Shown: positions 57,791 through 64,000 of the stretch, in pieces | How the letters are laid out: the number at the start of each line of letters is the position of its first letter | Numbering within the stretch: the stretch's first letter is position 1 | DNA from: CATQHS01 sp965203375 | GTDB taxonomy: Bacteria > Actinomycetota > Acidimicrobiia > Acidimicrobiales > Aldehydirespiratoraceae | Direction of reading: 5' to 3' | Assembly: GCA_965203375.1 (NCBI GenBank) | Contig: OZ241886.1 | Span: 2,542,001-2,606,000 of the forward strand | DNA length: 64,000 bases | Made by a program: the position numbers and the translations under genes | Notes under the pieces: model-generated | The model's database searches: none | What the model was told of the DNA's origin: nothing | What the model saw: only the letters and a program-made list of their open reading frames with translations

Positions 57791-58747
57791 GGCGGCGATG
57801 GCGTCGCCGATCTCGGCGGTGGCGCCGGCGAGGGTCTCGGGGCGGGCGCAGGCCTTGCGGATCCGCTCGGCGGCCGCGGCCTCGCCCAGGTGGTCCAGCA
57901 TCATGGCCCCCGACAGCACCGCCGCCACCGGGTTGGCCCGGCCGGTGCCGGCGATGTCGGGGGCCGAGCCGTGGACGGGCTCGAACATCGACACCCGGCC
58001 GGGGTGCAGGTTGGCGGTGGGGGCCAGCCCGATCCCGCCCGACACCGCTCCCCCCAGGTCGGTCAGGATGTCGCCGAAGAGGTTGTCGGTGACCACCACG
58101 TCGTAGCGGCCCGGGTCCTCCACGAAGTAGATGCAGGCCGCGTCCACGTGGTGGTAGGCGGTGGTGACTTTGGGGTATTCGGCGGCCACCTCGTCGAAGG
58201 CGCGCTGCCACAGGTCGCCGGCGAAGGTGAGCACGTTGGTCTTGTGGACCAGGGTGAGGTGGCCGCGCCGGGCCGAGGCCAGGTCGAAGGCGTAGCGGAT
58301 GGCCCGCTCCACCCCCCGGCGGGTGTTGACCGAGCCCTGGGTGGCGATCTCGTGGGGGGTGTGGCGGCGCAGGAACCCGCCCTCCCCGGCGTAGGTTCCC
58401 TCGGTGTTCTCGCGGATGACGGTGAAGTCGTGGCCCTCGGCCGCGAAGGGCCGCAGGTTTACGTAGAGGTCGAGCTCGAAGCGCATCTTCAGCAGCAGGC
58501 CCCTCTCGATGACCCCCGGGGGCACGTCGGGGTGGCCGACCGCCCCGAAGTACAGGGCGTCGAGGCCCCGCCACTCCTCGACGGTGGCGTCGTCGAGCAC
58601 GGTGCCGTCGGCCAGGTAGCGGGCCCCGCCCAGGTCGTAGCGGACCAGGTCGAGCTCCACCCCGGCGGCGGCGATGGCCTTCAGCCCCTCGGCCACGACC
58701 TCGGGGCCGATGCCGTCGCCGCCGACCACTCCCACTGTGTGCGCCAT
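57782..58747 (-). CDS. leuB: 3-isopropylmalate dehydrogenase
   Basis: NAD-dependent oxidative decarboxylation in leucine synthesis. VGVVGGDGIGPEVVAEGL starts the fold; the metal and substrate motif is NLFGDILTDLGGAVSGGIGL near 228 and EPVHGSAPDIAGTGRANPVA near 258. 321 residues matches the short actinobacterial form. The ATG at 58747 follows the attenuator region by 60 bp. Confidence 0.94.
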   Translation of the reverse strand: MAHTVGVVGGDGIGPEVVAEGLKAIAAAGVELDLVRYDLGGARYLADGTVLDDATVEEWRGLDALYFGAVGHPDVPPGVIERGLLLKMRFELDLYVNLRPFAAEGHDFTVIRENTEGTYAGEGGFLRRHTPHEIATQGSVNTRRGVERAIRYAFDLASARRGHLTLVHKTNVLTFAGDLWQRAFDEVAAEYPKVTTAYHHVDAACIYFVEDPGRYDVVVTDNLFGDILTDLGGAVSGGIGLAPTANLHPGRVSMFEPVHGSAPDIAGTGRANPVAAVLSGAMMLDHLGEAAAAERIRKACARPETLAGATAEIGDAIAARL

Positions 58748-58806
58748 GGCTGCTCGCTTTCGGTCGGTCGCTTTCGCTGGGCGGCCTCGGGGCCGATTGG
58801 GGGCTT

Positions 58807-58837
58807 ACAAGAACAAACCGCCCACCGGAGTGGACGG
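58807..58837 (-). terminator. Attenuator terminator upstream of leuB
   Basis: On the minus strand CCGTCCAC-TCCG-GTGGGCGG forms an 8-bp stem (one G-U) followed by TTTGTTCTTGT, a canonical intrinsic terminator, between the leader peptide and leuB. Confidence 0.75.
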
Positions 58838-58841
58838 TAGG

Positions 58842-58867
58842 GACGCACGCCGGGGTCGGCGTGCGTC
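58842..58867 (-). promoter_or_regulatory. Leader hairpin overlapping the leader-peptide stop
   Basis: GACGCACGCCG and CGGCGTGCGTC form a perfect 11-bp stem with a 4-nt loop. The stem begins within the TGA of the leader peptide, so ribosome position decides whether it can form. Its loop-side arm could also pair partly with the terminator's right arm. Confidence 0.65.
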
Positions 58868-58913
58868 AGGCAATCACGATGATGGCGTCGGTTATGGCGG
58901 CTCGATTCGTCAC
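58866..58913 (-). CDS. Ile/Val-rich leader peptide (15 aa) for the leuB-ilvE-cimA operon
   Basis: GTG 58913 opens MTNRAAITDAIIVIA, ending TGA 58868-58866. Five of 15 codons are Ile or Val (ATA, ATC, ATC, GTG, ATT), four of them consecutive near the end. TATACT lies 7 nt upstream, so the message probably starts at or next to GTG. Peptide, 11-bp hairpin and intrinsic terminator form a classical ribosome-mediated attenuator responding to charged tRNA-Ile/Val. Confidence 0.75.
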   Translation of the reverse strand: MTNRAAITDAIIVIA

Positions 58914-58920
58914 GGGCCTC

Positions 58921-58926
58921 AGTATA
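58921..58926 (-). promoter_or_regulatory. -10 box of the leu/ilv leader transcript
   Basis: TATACT on the minus strand, 7 nt before the leader GTG. No clear -35 is seen. It is back to back with the greA promoter. Confidence 0.55.
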
Positions 58927-58965
58927 CCCGAAGCGGGCCGCGAACGGCCCCGCGTGGCCCGGCGG

Positions 58966-58971
58966 TAGGAT
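58966..58971 (+). promoter_or_regulatory. Leaderless -10 box of greA
   Basis: TAGGAT lies 6 nt before ATG 58978 without a Shine-Dalgarno. Confidence 0.5.
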
Positions 58972-58977
58972 CGGCCC

Positions 58978-59442
58978 ATGGCTGAAGCCGAGCGGCTCTC
59001 GGCGGCCGCCCACCAGCGGCTGTCCGACGAGCTGGAGGACCTCACCACTCGGGGCCGCACCGACATAGCCGCCAAGATCGAGGCGGCCCGGGCCCACGGC
59101 GACCTGTCCGAGAACGGCGACTACCACGCGGCCAAGGAAACCCAGGGCCTGATGGAGGCCCGCATCCAGCACCTGACCCGGCTCCTGGACAACGCCGAGA
59201 TCATGGAGCAGGCCTCCGACGGGGGCGTGGTCGGCCCCGGGTCGATCGTGGAGGTCAGCTACGACGGCGACGAGCCAGAGCGCTTCTTAGTGGGCTCCAT
59301 CGAGGAGCAGCGCGACGACCTCACCGTGGTCTCCCCCGGCTCGCCCATGGGCCAGTCCCTGCTGGGGGCGTCGGCGGGCGACGAGGTGGCCTACGAGTCA
59401 CCGGCCGGGCCGGTGCGGATCACCGTGACCGCCGTCGAATGA
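58978..59442 (+). CDS. greA: Transcription elongation factor GreA
   Basis: Rescues backtracked RNA polymerase by stimulating transcript cleavage. The N-terminal coiled coil (LSDELEDLTTRGRTDIAAKI, then AHGDLSENGDYHAAKETQG with the D/E tip residues) and the FKBP-like C-terminus (VGPGSIVEVSYDGDEPERF, SPMGQSLLGASAGDEVAYES) are complete. 154 residues. It is the first gene of the plus-strand greA-leuC-leuD run. Confidence 0.94.
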   Translation: MAEAERLSAAAHQRLSDELEDLTTRGRTDIAAKIEAARAHGDLSENGDYHAAKETQGLMEARIQHLTRLLDNAEIMEQASDGGVVGPGSIVEVSYDGDEPERFLVGSIEEQRDDLTVVSPGSPMGQSLLGASAGDEVAYESPAGPVRITVTAVE

Positions 59443-59449
59443 CGCCCGG

Positions 59450-59653
59450 ATGGACGGCGACGACCGAACCGGCGGGGACGGGGCCCGGTCCCAGCCGGGG
59501 GACGCGGCGGCCCGGTCGAAGAATCTGCGCCGGGCCCGGATCGCCTTGGTGATCGGCGGGGTGCTGCTGGCCGCGGGCGCGGGCCTGGCCGTGTGGGACG
59601 CGGCCGGCGACGACTCCCCCGCCCCGGTGGTCATCACCGGGCAGGGCGGCTAG
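59450..59653 (+). CDS. Small single-span membrane protein, 67 aa
   Basis: Unknown. A hydrophilic N-terminus with KNLRRARIALVIGGVLLAAG starting a single hydrophobic segment (residues about 30-47), then an acidic end. It begins 8 nt after the greA stop and is followed by leuC after 37 bp. Codon use fits the genome. It could be a small membrane anchor or stress peptide; no family recognised. Confidence 0.5.
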   Translation: MDGDDRTGGDGARSQPGDAAARSKNLRRARIALVIGGVLLAAGAGLAVWDAAGDDSPAPVVITGQGG

Positions 59654-59690
59654 CCGCCGCAGATGCACGAGGACTGAAAGGACGGGCGCT

Positions 59691-61100
59691 GTGGCCGAGC
59701 CGAGAACCCTCAGCGAGAAGATCTGGGACCGCCACGTGGTGGCGGAGGGCGGCGACGGCCAGCCCGACTTGCTGTACATCGACCTGCACCTGGTCCACGA
59801 GGTCACCTCACCCCAGGCCTTCGAGGGGCTGCGCCTCTCGGGGCGGGGCGTGCGGCGGCCCGACCTCACCGTGGCCACCGAGGACCACAACGTGCCCACC
59901 GCCGACATCGACCGGCCCATCGCCGACGAGATCAGCCGAGTCCAGGTGGAGACCCTGCGCCGCAACGCCGACGATCAGGGCATCGTCAACTACCCGATGG
60001 GCCACCCCAAGCAGGGCATCGTGCATGTGATCGGCCCCGAGCAGGGCTGGACCCAGCCGGGGATGACCATCGTCTGCGGCGACTCCCACACCTCCACCCA
60101 CGGCGCCTTCGGGGCCATCGCCTTCGGGATCGGCACCAGCGAGGTGGAGCACGTCCTGGCCACCCAGACCCTGCCCCAGATGCGCCCGGGCACCATGGCC
60201 GTGACCGTCGGCGGGGAGCTGCCCGCCGACGCCGCGGCCAAGGACGTGATCCTGGCCATCATCGGCCGGATCGGCACCGGAGGCGGCATCGGCAAGATCA
60301 TCGAGTACCGGGGGCCGGTCATCGAGTCGCTGTCGATGGAGGGGCGGATGACGGTGTGCAACATGTCGATCGAGGCCGGGGCCCGGGCCGGCCTGATCGC
60401 CCCCGACGACACGACCTTCGACTATCTCAAGGGCCGGGAGCGGGCCCCGTCGGGCCCGGCCTTCGCCGAGGCGGCCGCCGACTGGCGGTCCCTGGCCACC
60501 GATCCCGGCGCCGCCTTCGATGAGGAGGTGGTGCTAGACGGATCGGCCATCGGGCCCATGGTCACCTGGGGCACCAACCCGGGCCAGGTGACCCGCCTGG
60601 ACGGCTCGGTGCCCAGCCCCGACGAGATCGACGACCCCGGCGGGCGCGACAGCGCGGCCAGGGCTCTCCACTACATGGACCTGGCCGCGGGGACGGCCCT
60701 GCGCGACATCGCGGTGGACACCGTCTTCATCGGCTCGTGTACCAACAGCCGCATCGAGGACCTGCGGGCGGCCGCGGCGGTGGCCGAGGGCCGCCGGGCG
60801 GCCGCCGGGGTGCGGACCCTGGTGGTGCCCGGGTCGGGCCAGGTCAAGGCCCAGGCCGAGGCCGAGGGCCTCGACGACGTGTTCAGGGCCGCCGGCTTCG
60901 ACTGGCGCGAGCCGGGCTGCTCGATGTGCCTGGCCATGAACCCCGACAAGCTGGCGCCCGGCGAGCGGGCGGCCAGCACCTCCAACCGCAACTTCGAGGG
61001 CCGCCAGGGCCGGGGGGGCCGCACCCATCTGGTGTCGCCCCAGGTGGCGGCGGCCACCGCCATCGCCGGCGCCTTCGCCAGCCCCGGGGACCTGCCGTGA
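59691..61100 (+). CDS. leuC: 3-isopropylmalate dehydratase large subunit
   Basis: Isomerises 2- to 3-isopropylmalate with a [4Fe-4S] cluster, with LeuD. CGDSHTSTHGAFGAIAFGIG near 130, the cluster Cys in FIGSCTNSRIEDLR near 347 and GCSMCLAMNPDKL near 408 are all present. 469 residues. The GTG at 59691 follows a GAAAGGAC site. The stop overlaps a GTG (61097) that opens a relay mini-ORF to leuD. Confidence 0.95.
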   Translation: MAEPRTLSEKIWDRHVVAEGGDGQPDLLYIDLHLVHEVTSPQAFEGLRLSGRGVRRPDLTVATEDHNVPTADIDRPIADEISRVQVETLRRNADDQGIVNYPMGHPKQGIVHVIGPEQGWTQPGMTIVCGDSHTSTHGAFGAIAFGIGTSEVEHVLATQTLPQMRPGTMAVTVGGELPADAAAKDVILAIIGRIGTGGGIGKIIEYRGPVIESLSMEGRMTVCNMSIEAGARAGLIAPDDTTFDYLKGRERAPSGPAFAEAAADWRSLATDPGAAFDEEVVLDGSAIGPMVTWGTNPGQVTRLDGSVPSPDEIDDPGGRDSAARALHYMDLAAGTALRDIAVDTVFIGSCTNSRIEDLRAAAAVAEGRRAAAGVRTLVVPGSGQVKAQAEAEGLDDVFRAAGFDWREPGCSMCLAMNPDKLAPGERAASTSNRNFEGRQGRGGRTHLVSPQVAAATAIAGAFASPGDLP

Positions 61101-61168
61101 GAGCGGCGGGCAAGCTGACCGGCGCCGGGACGAGCGGATTCGGCCGCGCCGGGACGGTGGCGCCATGA
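61097..61168 (+). other. 23-codon relay mini-ORF between leuC and leuD
   Basis: GTG 61097 overlaps the leuC stop (TGA 61098-61100). The frame reads MRAAGKLTGAGTSGFGRAGT then VAP and stops at 61166-61168, overlapping the leuD ATG (61165, ATGA). It starts like LeuD (MRA). The 68-bp offset is 2 modulo 3. GCGCCGGGACG is repeated within it. Confidence 0.7.
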
Positions 61169-61758
61169 GGGCGGTGAGCGTCGTCGCCGGCACGGCGGTG
61201 CCCTTGGACCGCTCCGACGTGGACACCGACCAGATCATCCCGTCGGACTGGCTCAAGCGGGTGGAGCGCACCGGCTTCGAGAGGGGCCTGTTCTCGCAGT
61301 GGCGCGACGACCGGGGCTTCGTGCTCAACGACGAGCGCTACGCCGGGGCCTCCATCCTGGTGGCCGGGGCCAATTTCGGCACCGGGTCGTCCCGGGAGCA
61401 CGCGGTGTGGGCCATCCAGCAGTACGGGTTCGAGGCGGTGGTCAGCCCCCGCTTCGCCGACATCTTCCGCAACAACTGCACCAAGAACGGCCTGGTGCCG
61501 GTGCAGGTAGACTCCGAGGTGGGTGCCCGGCTCATGGCCGCGGTGCAGGCCGACCCGACCCTGGAGATCACCGTCGACGTGACCCGCCTCCGCCTCGAGG
61601 CCCCCGCCATCGGCCTGGAGGCCGGCTTCCCCCTCGACTCCGGCACCCAGACCCGGTTCTTGGAGGGCCTCGACGACATCGACCTGACCCTGCGCCACGC
61701 CGACGCCATCGCCTCCTACGAGCAGACCCGCCGGCCCTGGCTCCCGTCGGCCGTCTGA
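61165..61758 (+). CDS. leuD: 3-isopropylmalate dehydratase small subunit
   Basis: The swivelling subunit that completes the LeuCD active site. VDTDQIIPSDWLKRVERTGF, ANFGTGSSREHAVWAIQQYG and FADIFRNNCTKNGLVPVQVD are the family motifs. 197 residues. Coupled to leuC through the relay frame. Confidence 0.94.
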   Translation: MRAVSVVAGTAVPLDRSDVDTDQIIPSDWLKRVERTGFERGLFSQWRDDRGFVLNDERYAGASILVAGANFGTGSSREHAVWAIQQYGFEAVVSPRFADIFRNNCTKNGLVPVQVDSEVGARLMAAVQADPTLEITVDVTRLRLEAPAIGLEAGFPLDSGTQTRFLEGLDDIDLTLRHADAIASYEQTRRPWLPSAV

Positions 61759-61791
61759 CGAACTCTCGTCGGAGGGGTAGGCTGTCCGGCC

Positions 61792-62247
61792 ATGCGGCCC
61801 ATGCTGGCCCGGATGTTCCGGCTGATCAAGATCGGCGCCATCGGCGGGCTGGTCGTCGGCGCGGTTCGCATGCTGCTGGGCCGGAGACAGCCCCCGGTCA
61901 CCGGAGAGGCGTCCTGGCCCACCCTGGCCGAGCAAGCCGCCGCCTCCCAGACCCAGCCGAGCGAGCCCGCAGCCGACGAGCAAGCCGGTCAGGCCGAGAG
62001 GTCAGCCGACGAGCCGGCCGAGGAGGCTGAGCAAGCCGAGGATGCCGGCGACGAACCAGCCGACGACGAGGGTTGGGTCGAGCCGGTGGACGGGGCTTGC
62101 CCGGCCACCCACCCCGTGAAGGGCAAGCCCGGCTCGGGCATCTACCACGAGCCCGGCGGCCTCTTCTACGACCGGACCGTGCCCCAGCGCTGCTACCGGT
62201 CGGCCGAGGCCGCCGAAGCCGACGGACTCCGAGCGGCCAAACGCTGA
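61792..62247 (+). CDS. Membrane-anchored protein with sunset-type C-terminal domain
   Basis: A 151-residue protein: one N-terminal hydrophobic segment (LIKIGAIGGLVVGAVRMLLG), a Glu/Ala/Gln-rich linker (residues 45-100), and a C-terminal domain of about 45 residues (CPATHPVKGKPGSGIYHEPG, then YDRTVPQRCYRSAEAAEADG) that matches the small Cys-containing domain common in actinobacterial proteins. Function unknown. TAGGCT (61778-61783) lies 8 nt upstream, near leaderless. Confidence 0.75.
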   Translation: MRPMLARMFRLIKIGAIGGLVVGAVRMLLGRRQPPVTGEASWPTLAEQAAASQTQPSEPAADEQAGQAERSADEPAEEAEQAEDAGDEPADDEGWVEPVDGACPATHPVKGKPGSGIYHEPGGLFYDRTVPQRCYRSAEAAEADGLRAAKR

Positions 62248-62270
62248 AGCCGGTTACCGAAACCGGCGTT

Positions 62271-62657
62271 TCACCAGATCCGGTTTATGCCATAGCCGTC
62301 GAAGACCTTCTCGGTCGAAACGAGAAGGAGGTCTTGACCCATGGCCTGCGCGATCAACATGCGGTCGAAGGGATCGCGGTGAGGCCCCGGCAGGCGGCCG
62401 GCCCGCTCGCCGTCGCGAACGGTGACGGCCAACTCCTGGAACCCCTGGCCGGCGATGCAGCCGACCACATCGAGGGCCACGGCCTCAGCTCCCGGGAGCT
62501 TTCCCAAGCGATACTTCGTAGCGATCTCCCAGGCGGACGCAGCGCTCACCAAGATGTCGTTATCCGGATCCGCGATTGCCTCAAAGGCAGGTCCTGACAA
62601 TCGCTCGCTACCCGCCAACCACCACAAGAAGGCATGCGTGTCGAGCAGAACACGCAC
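62271..62657 (-). CDS. PIN-domain ribonuclease toxin (VapC-like)
   Basis: A 128-residue toxin. MRVLLDTHAFLWWLAG, SAASAWEIATKYRLGKLP, and HRDPFDRMLIAQAMGQDLLL then STEKVFDGYGI give the acidic residues and the pattern of the LIVDTHAFLW subgroup. It lies 6 bp after its Phd-type antitoxin. Targets are tRNA or rRNA in known relatives. Confidence 0.9.
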   Translation of the reverse strand: MRVLLDTHAFLWWLAGSERLSGPAFEAIADPDNDILVSAASAWEIATKYRLGKLPGAEAVALDVVGCIAGQGFQELAVTVRDGERAGRLPGPHRDPFDRMLIAQAMGQDLLLVSTEKVFDGYGINRIW

Positions 62658-62663
62658 GGTTGC

Positions 62664-62897
62664 TCACGACTCCCAAGCAGCTAGTTCGTCCTCAGAAAGC
62701 GGCTCGAAGAACCGGTCGTCAACTTCGAATCGACCCTTCATGGCGCCAAACCGCCGTGCGCCCGGACGGCTCTCGTAACGAACGAGCCGCGCCACAGGCG
62801 TCCCGTTGCGGGCGATCACAACCTCTTCGCCCGCCTCAGCCTGGACCAAGAGACGAGAAAGCTGAGTCTTGGCATCGTGTACGTTCACAACCGACAT
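62664..62897 (-). CDS. Phd/YefM-family antitoxin
   Basis: A 77-residue protein beginning VVNVHDAKTQLSRLLVQAEA with EEVVIARNGTPVARLVRY, the Phd/YefM core; the C-terminus binds the toxin. The ATG at 62897 has AGGAG 9 nt upstream, so longer in-frame starts are not used. Autoregulation through the inverted repeat at 62924-62945 is likely. Confidence 0.9.
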   Translation of the reverse strand: MSVVNVHDAKTQLSRLLVQAEAGEEVVIARNGTPVARLVRYESRPGARRFGAMKGRFEVDDRFFEPLSEDELAAWES

Positions 62898-62923
62898 CGT
62901 CAATGTTCTCCTGAGCGTGGATC

Positions 62924-62945
62924 TTGACTCCACAAACTTAGTCAA
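62924..62945. promoter_or_regulatory. Inverted repeat upstream of the antitoxin
   Basis: TTGACT (62924-62929) and AGTCAA (62940-62945) are perfect inverted copies with a 10-bp gap in the AT-rich region ahead of the antitoxin, a likely operator. Confidence 0.5.
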
Positions 62946-63009
62946 CCGTATAGCTAAACACAACAATCCCTAAAGTTAGCCCGGCCCCTCGGGGTGGGTC
63001 GGCACCCCC

Positions 63010-64000
63010 TCAGCCGTCAAGGCCACGGATTTCTACGGGGGGCAGGTTGTCGGCGGGTTCGAATCCCAGCACCCGGCCGAAGAAGGCCAGCTCCGACTCC
63101 AGCGCGGCCACGATGGTCTCGGCTCGCCGGAACCCGTGCTGCTCCCCGTCGAAGAGCAGGTAGGCCACCGGGACGCCCCTGGACTCCAGGGCGGCGACGA
63201 CGGCCGAGGACTGGTCGGGGGGCACGATGGCGTCCTCTGAGCCCTGCAGCACGATCAGGGGAGCGGCTATGGAATCCACATGGTTGATCGGGGAGCGCTC
63301 CTCGTAGAGGGGGCGGGCCTCGGGGTAGGGGCCGACCAGGGTGTCGAGGTAGCGGGACTCGAACTTGTGGGTGTCGGCGGCCAACGCGGTCAGGTCGGCC
63401 ACGCCGTAGCGGCTGGCGCCGGCCGCGAAGGCGTCGTGGAGGGCCAGGGCGGCCAACACGGTTAGGCCCCCGGCGCTGGAGCCCCGGATGATGAGCCGCT
63501 CGGGGTCGGCCTCGCCCCGGTCCACCAGGTAGCGGGCCGCGGCCGCGCAGTCGGCCACGTCGATCACCCCCCAGCCTCCGTCGAGGGCCCGGCGGTACGG
63601 GCGCCCGTAGCCGGTGGAGCCCCGGTAGTCGACGTCCACCACCGCTATGCCCCTCGACGTCCAGTACAGGATGGAGGGCTGGAGCTGGCGGCGGGCCGCG
63701 GCGGTGGGGCCTCCGTGGGCCAGCACCAGCAGCGGGGGCAGCTCGCCGGGCGGTCCGACACAGCCGGGGTTGGCGGGCCGGTAGAAGAGGCCGTGGGCCC
63801 GGTCGGCGGCACCCGACCCGGCGGCGCCGACACCAACGGCGGGGAAGGCGATGGCCTCGGGCGGCGGCGCGAACCCCGGGCCGAACCCCAGGGGGGGGGA
63901 CGGCCGGATCACCCGCCGCTCCGGTGCCGGCCCCCCGCCGGCGTCGGCTCCGACGGTGACGGCGACCACTTCAGGCTCGTGGGCCCAGCCCGCCGCCGCG
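63010..64000 (-). CDS. S9-family prolyl-oligopeptidase-like serine peptidase (partial, N-terminus off the right edge)
   Basis: The C-terminal catalytic domain: LLVLAHGGPTAAARRQLQPS, the nucleophile in IIRGSSAGGLTVLAA (GxSxG), the acid in LQGSEDAIVPPDQSS and the His in LFDGEQHGF. The frame stays open to the window end, so the propeller domain lies outside. Members cleave short peptides. It is the last gene on the right. Confidence 0.88.
   Translation of the reverse strand, partial: AAAGWAHEPEVVAVTVGADAGGGPAPERRVIRPSPPLGFGPGFAPPPEAIAFPAVGVGAAGSGAADRAHGLFYRPANPGCVGPPGELPPLLVLAHGGPTAAARRQLQPSILYWTSRGIAVVDVDYRGSTGYGRPYRRALDGGWGVIDVADCAAAARYLVDRGEADPERLIIRGSSAGGLTVLAALALHDAFAAGASRYGVADLTALAADTHKFESRYLDTLVGPYPEARPLYEERSPINHVDSIAAPLIVLQGSEDAIVPPDQSSAVVAALESRGVPVAYLLFDGEQHGFRRAETIVAALESELAFFGRVLGFEPADNLPPVEIRGLDG

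Overview
The window is about 70% G+C and densely coding. It looks like a chromosomal segment of a high-GC actinobacterium, probably of the class Acidimicrobiia. That placement is an inference from the gene order rpsB-tsf-pyrH-frr-cdsA-dxr-rseP-ispG-rimP-nusA-ylxR-infB-rbfA-truB-ribF, from very long Ala/Pro/Glu-rich extensions on housekeeping proteins (IF-2, S2, CdsA), from frequent GTG/TTG starts, from leaderless TANNNT-N6/7-NTG promoters, and from S-layer-homology proteins typical of that group.

Layout. 1-8.5 kb (minus): an inositol-type catabolic and transport operon, in transcription order iolE-like, sugar-binding lipoprotein, oversized permease, ATPase, iolC, hydroxyacid dehydrogenase and a Gfo/Idh/MocA oxidoreductase cut by the left edge. 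A divergent LacI regulator (8.5-9.6 kb) and a palindromic operator over the operon's predicted start point control it. 10.3-17.4 kb (plus): three consecutive secreted leucine-rich-repeat proteins with S-layer-homology C-termini; the third also carries a metzincin protease. 17.4-23.1 kb: ferritin-like diiron protein, PfkB sugar/nucleoside kinase, RHH/PIN toxin-antitoxin pair, M1 aminopeptidase. 23.1-27.6 kb: an accessory island with a low-GC NYN nuclease flanked by 104-bp direct repeats, an AAA ATPase behind a 20-bp tandem repeat, a PD-(D/E)XK nuclease with an EVE/PUA-like domain, and a winged-helix protein. 27.6-45.0 kb (minus): the translation and isoprenoid housekeeping superoperon. 45.1-50.6 kb: degenerate M23 protein, phosphate acetyltransferase, and a taurine/nitrate-type ABC transporter whose ATPase is fused to a membrane domain. 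50.6-54.97 kb: tRNA-Glu, tRNA-Gln, gltX, three RDD membrane proteins and a hypothetical gene. 55.0-61.8 kb: branched-chain amino-acid genes (leuB-ilvE-cimA behind an Ile/Val leader-peptide attenuator; divergent greA, leuC, leuD). 61.8-64 kb: sunset-domain protein, Phd/VapC pair, S9 peptidase cut by the right edge.

The most unusual signal is at gene junctions. In at least nine same-strand junctions the upstream stop overlaps a start codon (NTGA or TGATG). That start opens a mini-ORF of about 6-31 codons, and the mini-ORF's own stop overlaps the next start codon, in most cases the start of the downstream gene. In several cases (DH to Gfo, three mini-ORFs in series; iolC to DH; rimP to nusA; ABC ATPase to permease; leuC to leuD) the mini-ORF is a chimera of the downstream N-terminus and the upstream C-terminus. 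This is what tandem duplication of an overlapping stop-start junction would give, with unit lengths of 17, 29, 35, 35, 38, 68 and 86 bp, all congruent to 2 modulo 3. Units that are multiples of 3 give in-frame repeated start codons instead (rseP, rimP). I read these as translational-coupling relays created and kept by junction duplication; this is inference from sequence and needs expression data.
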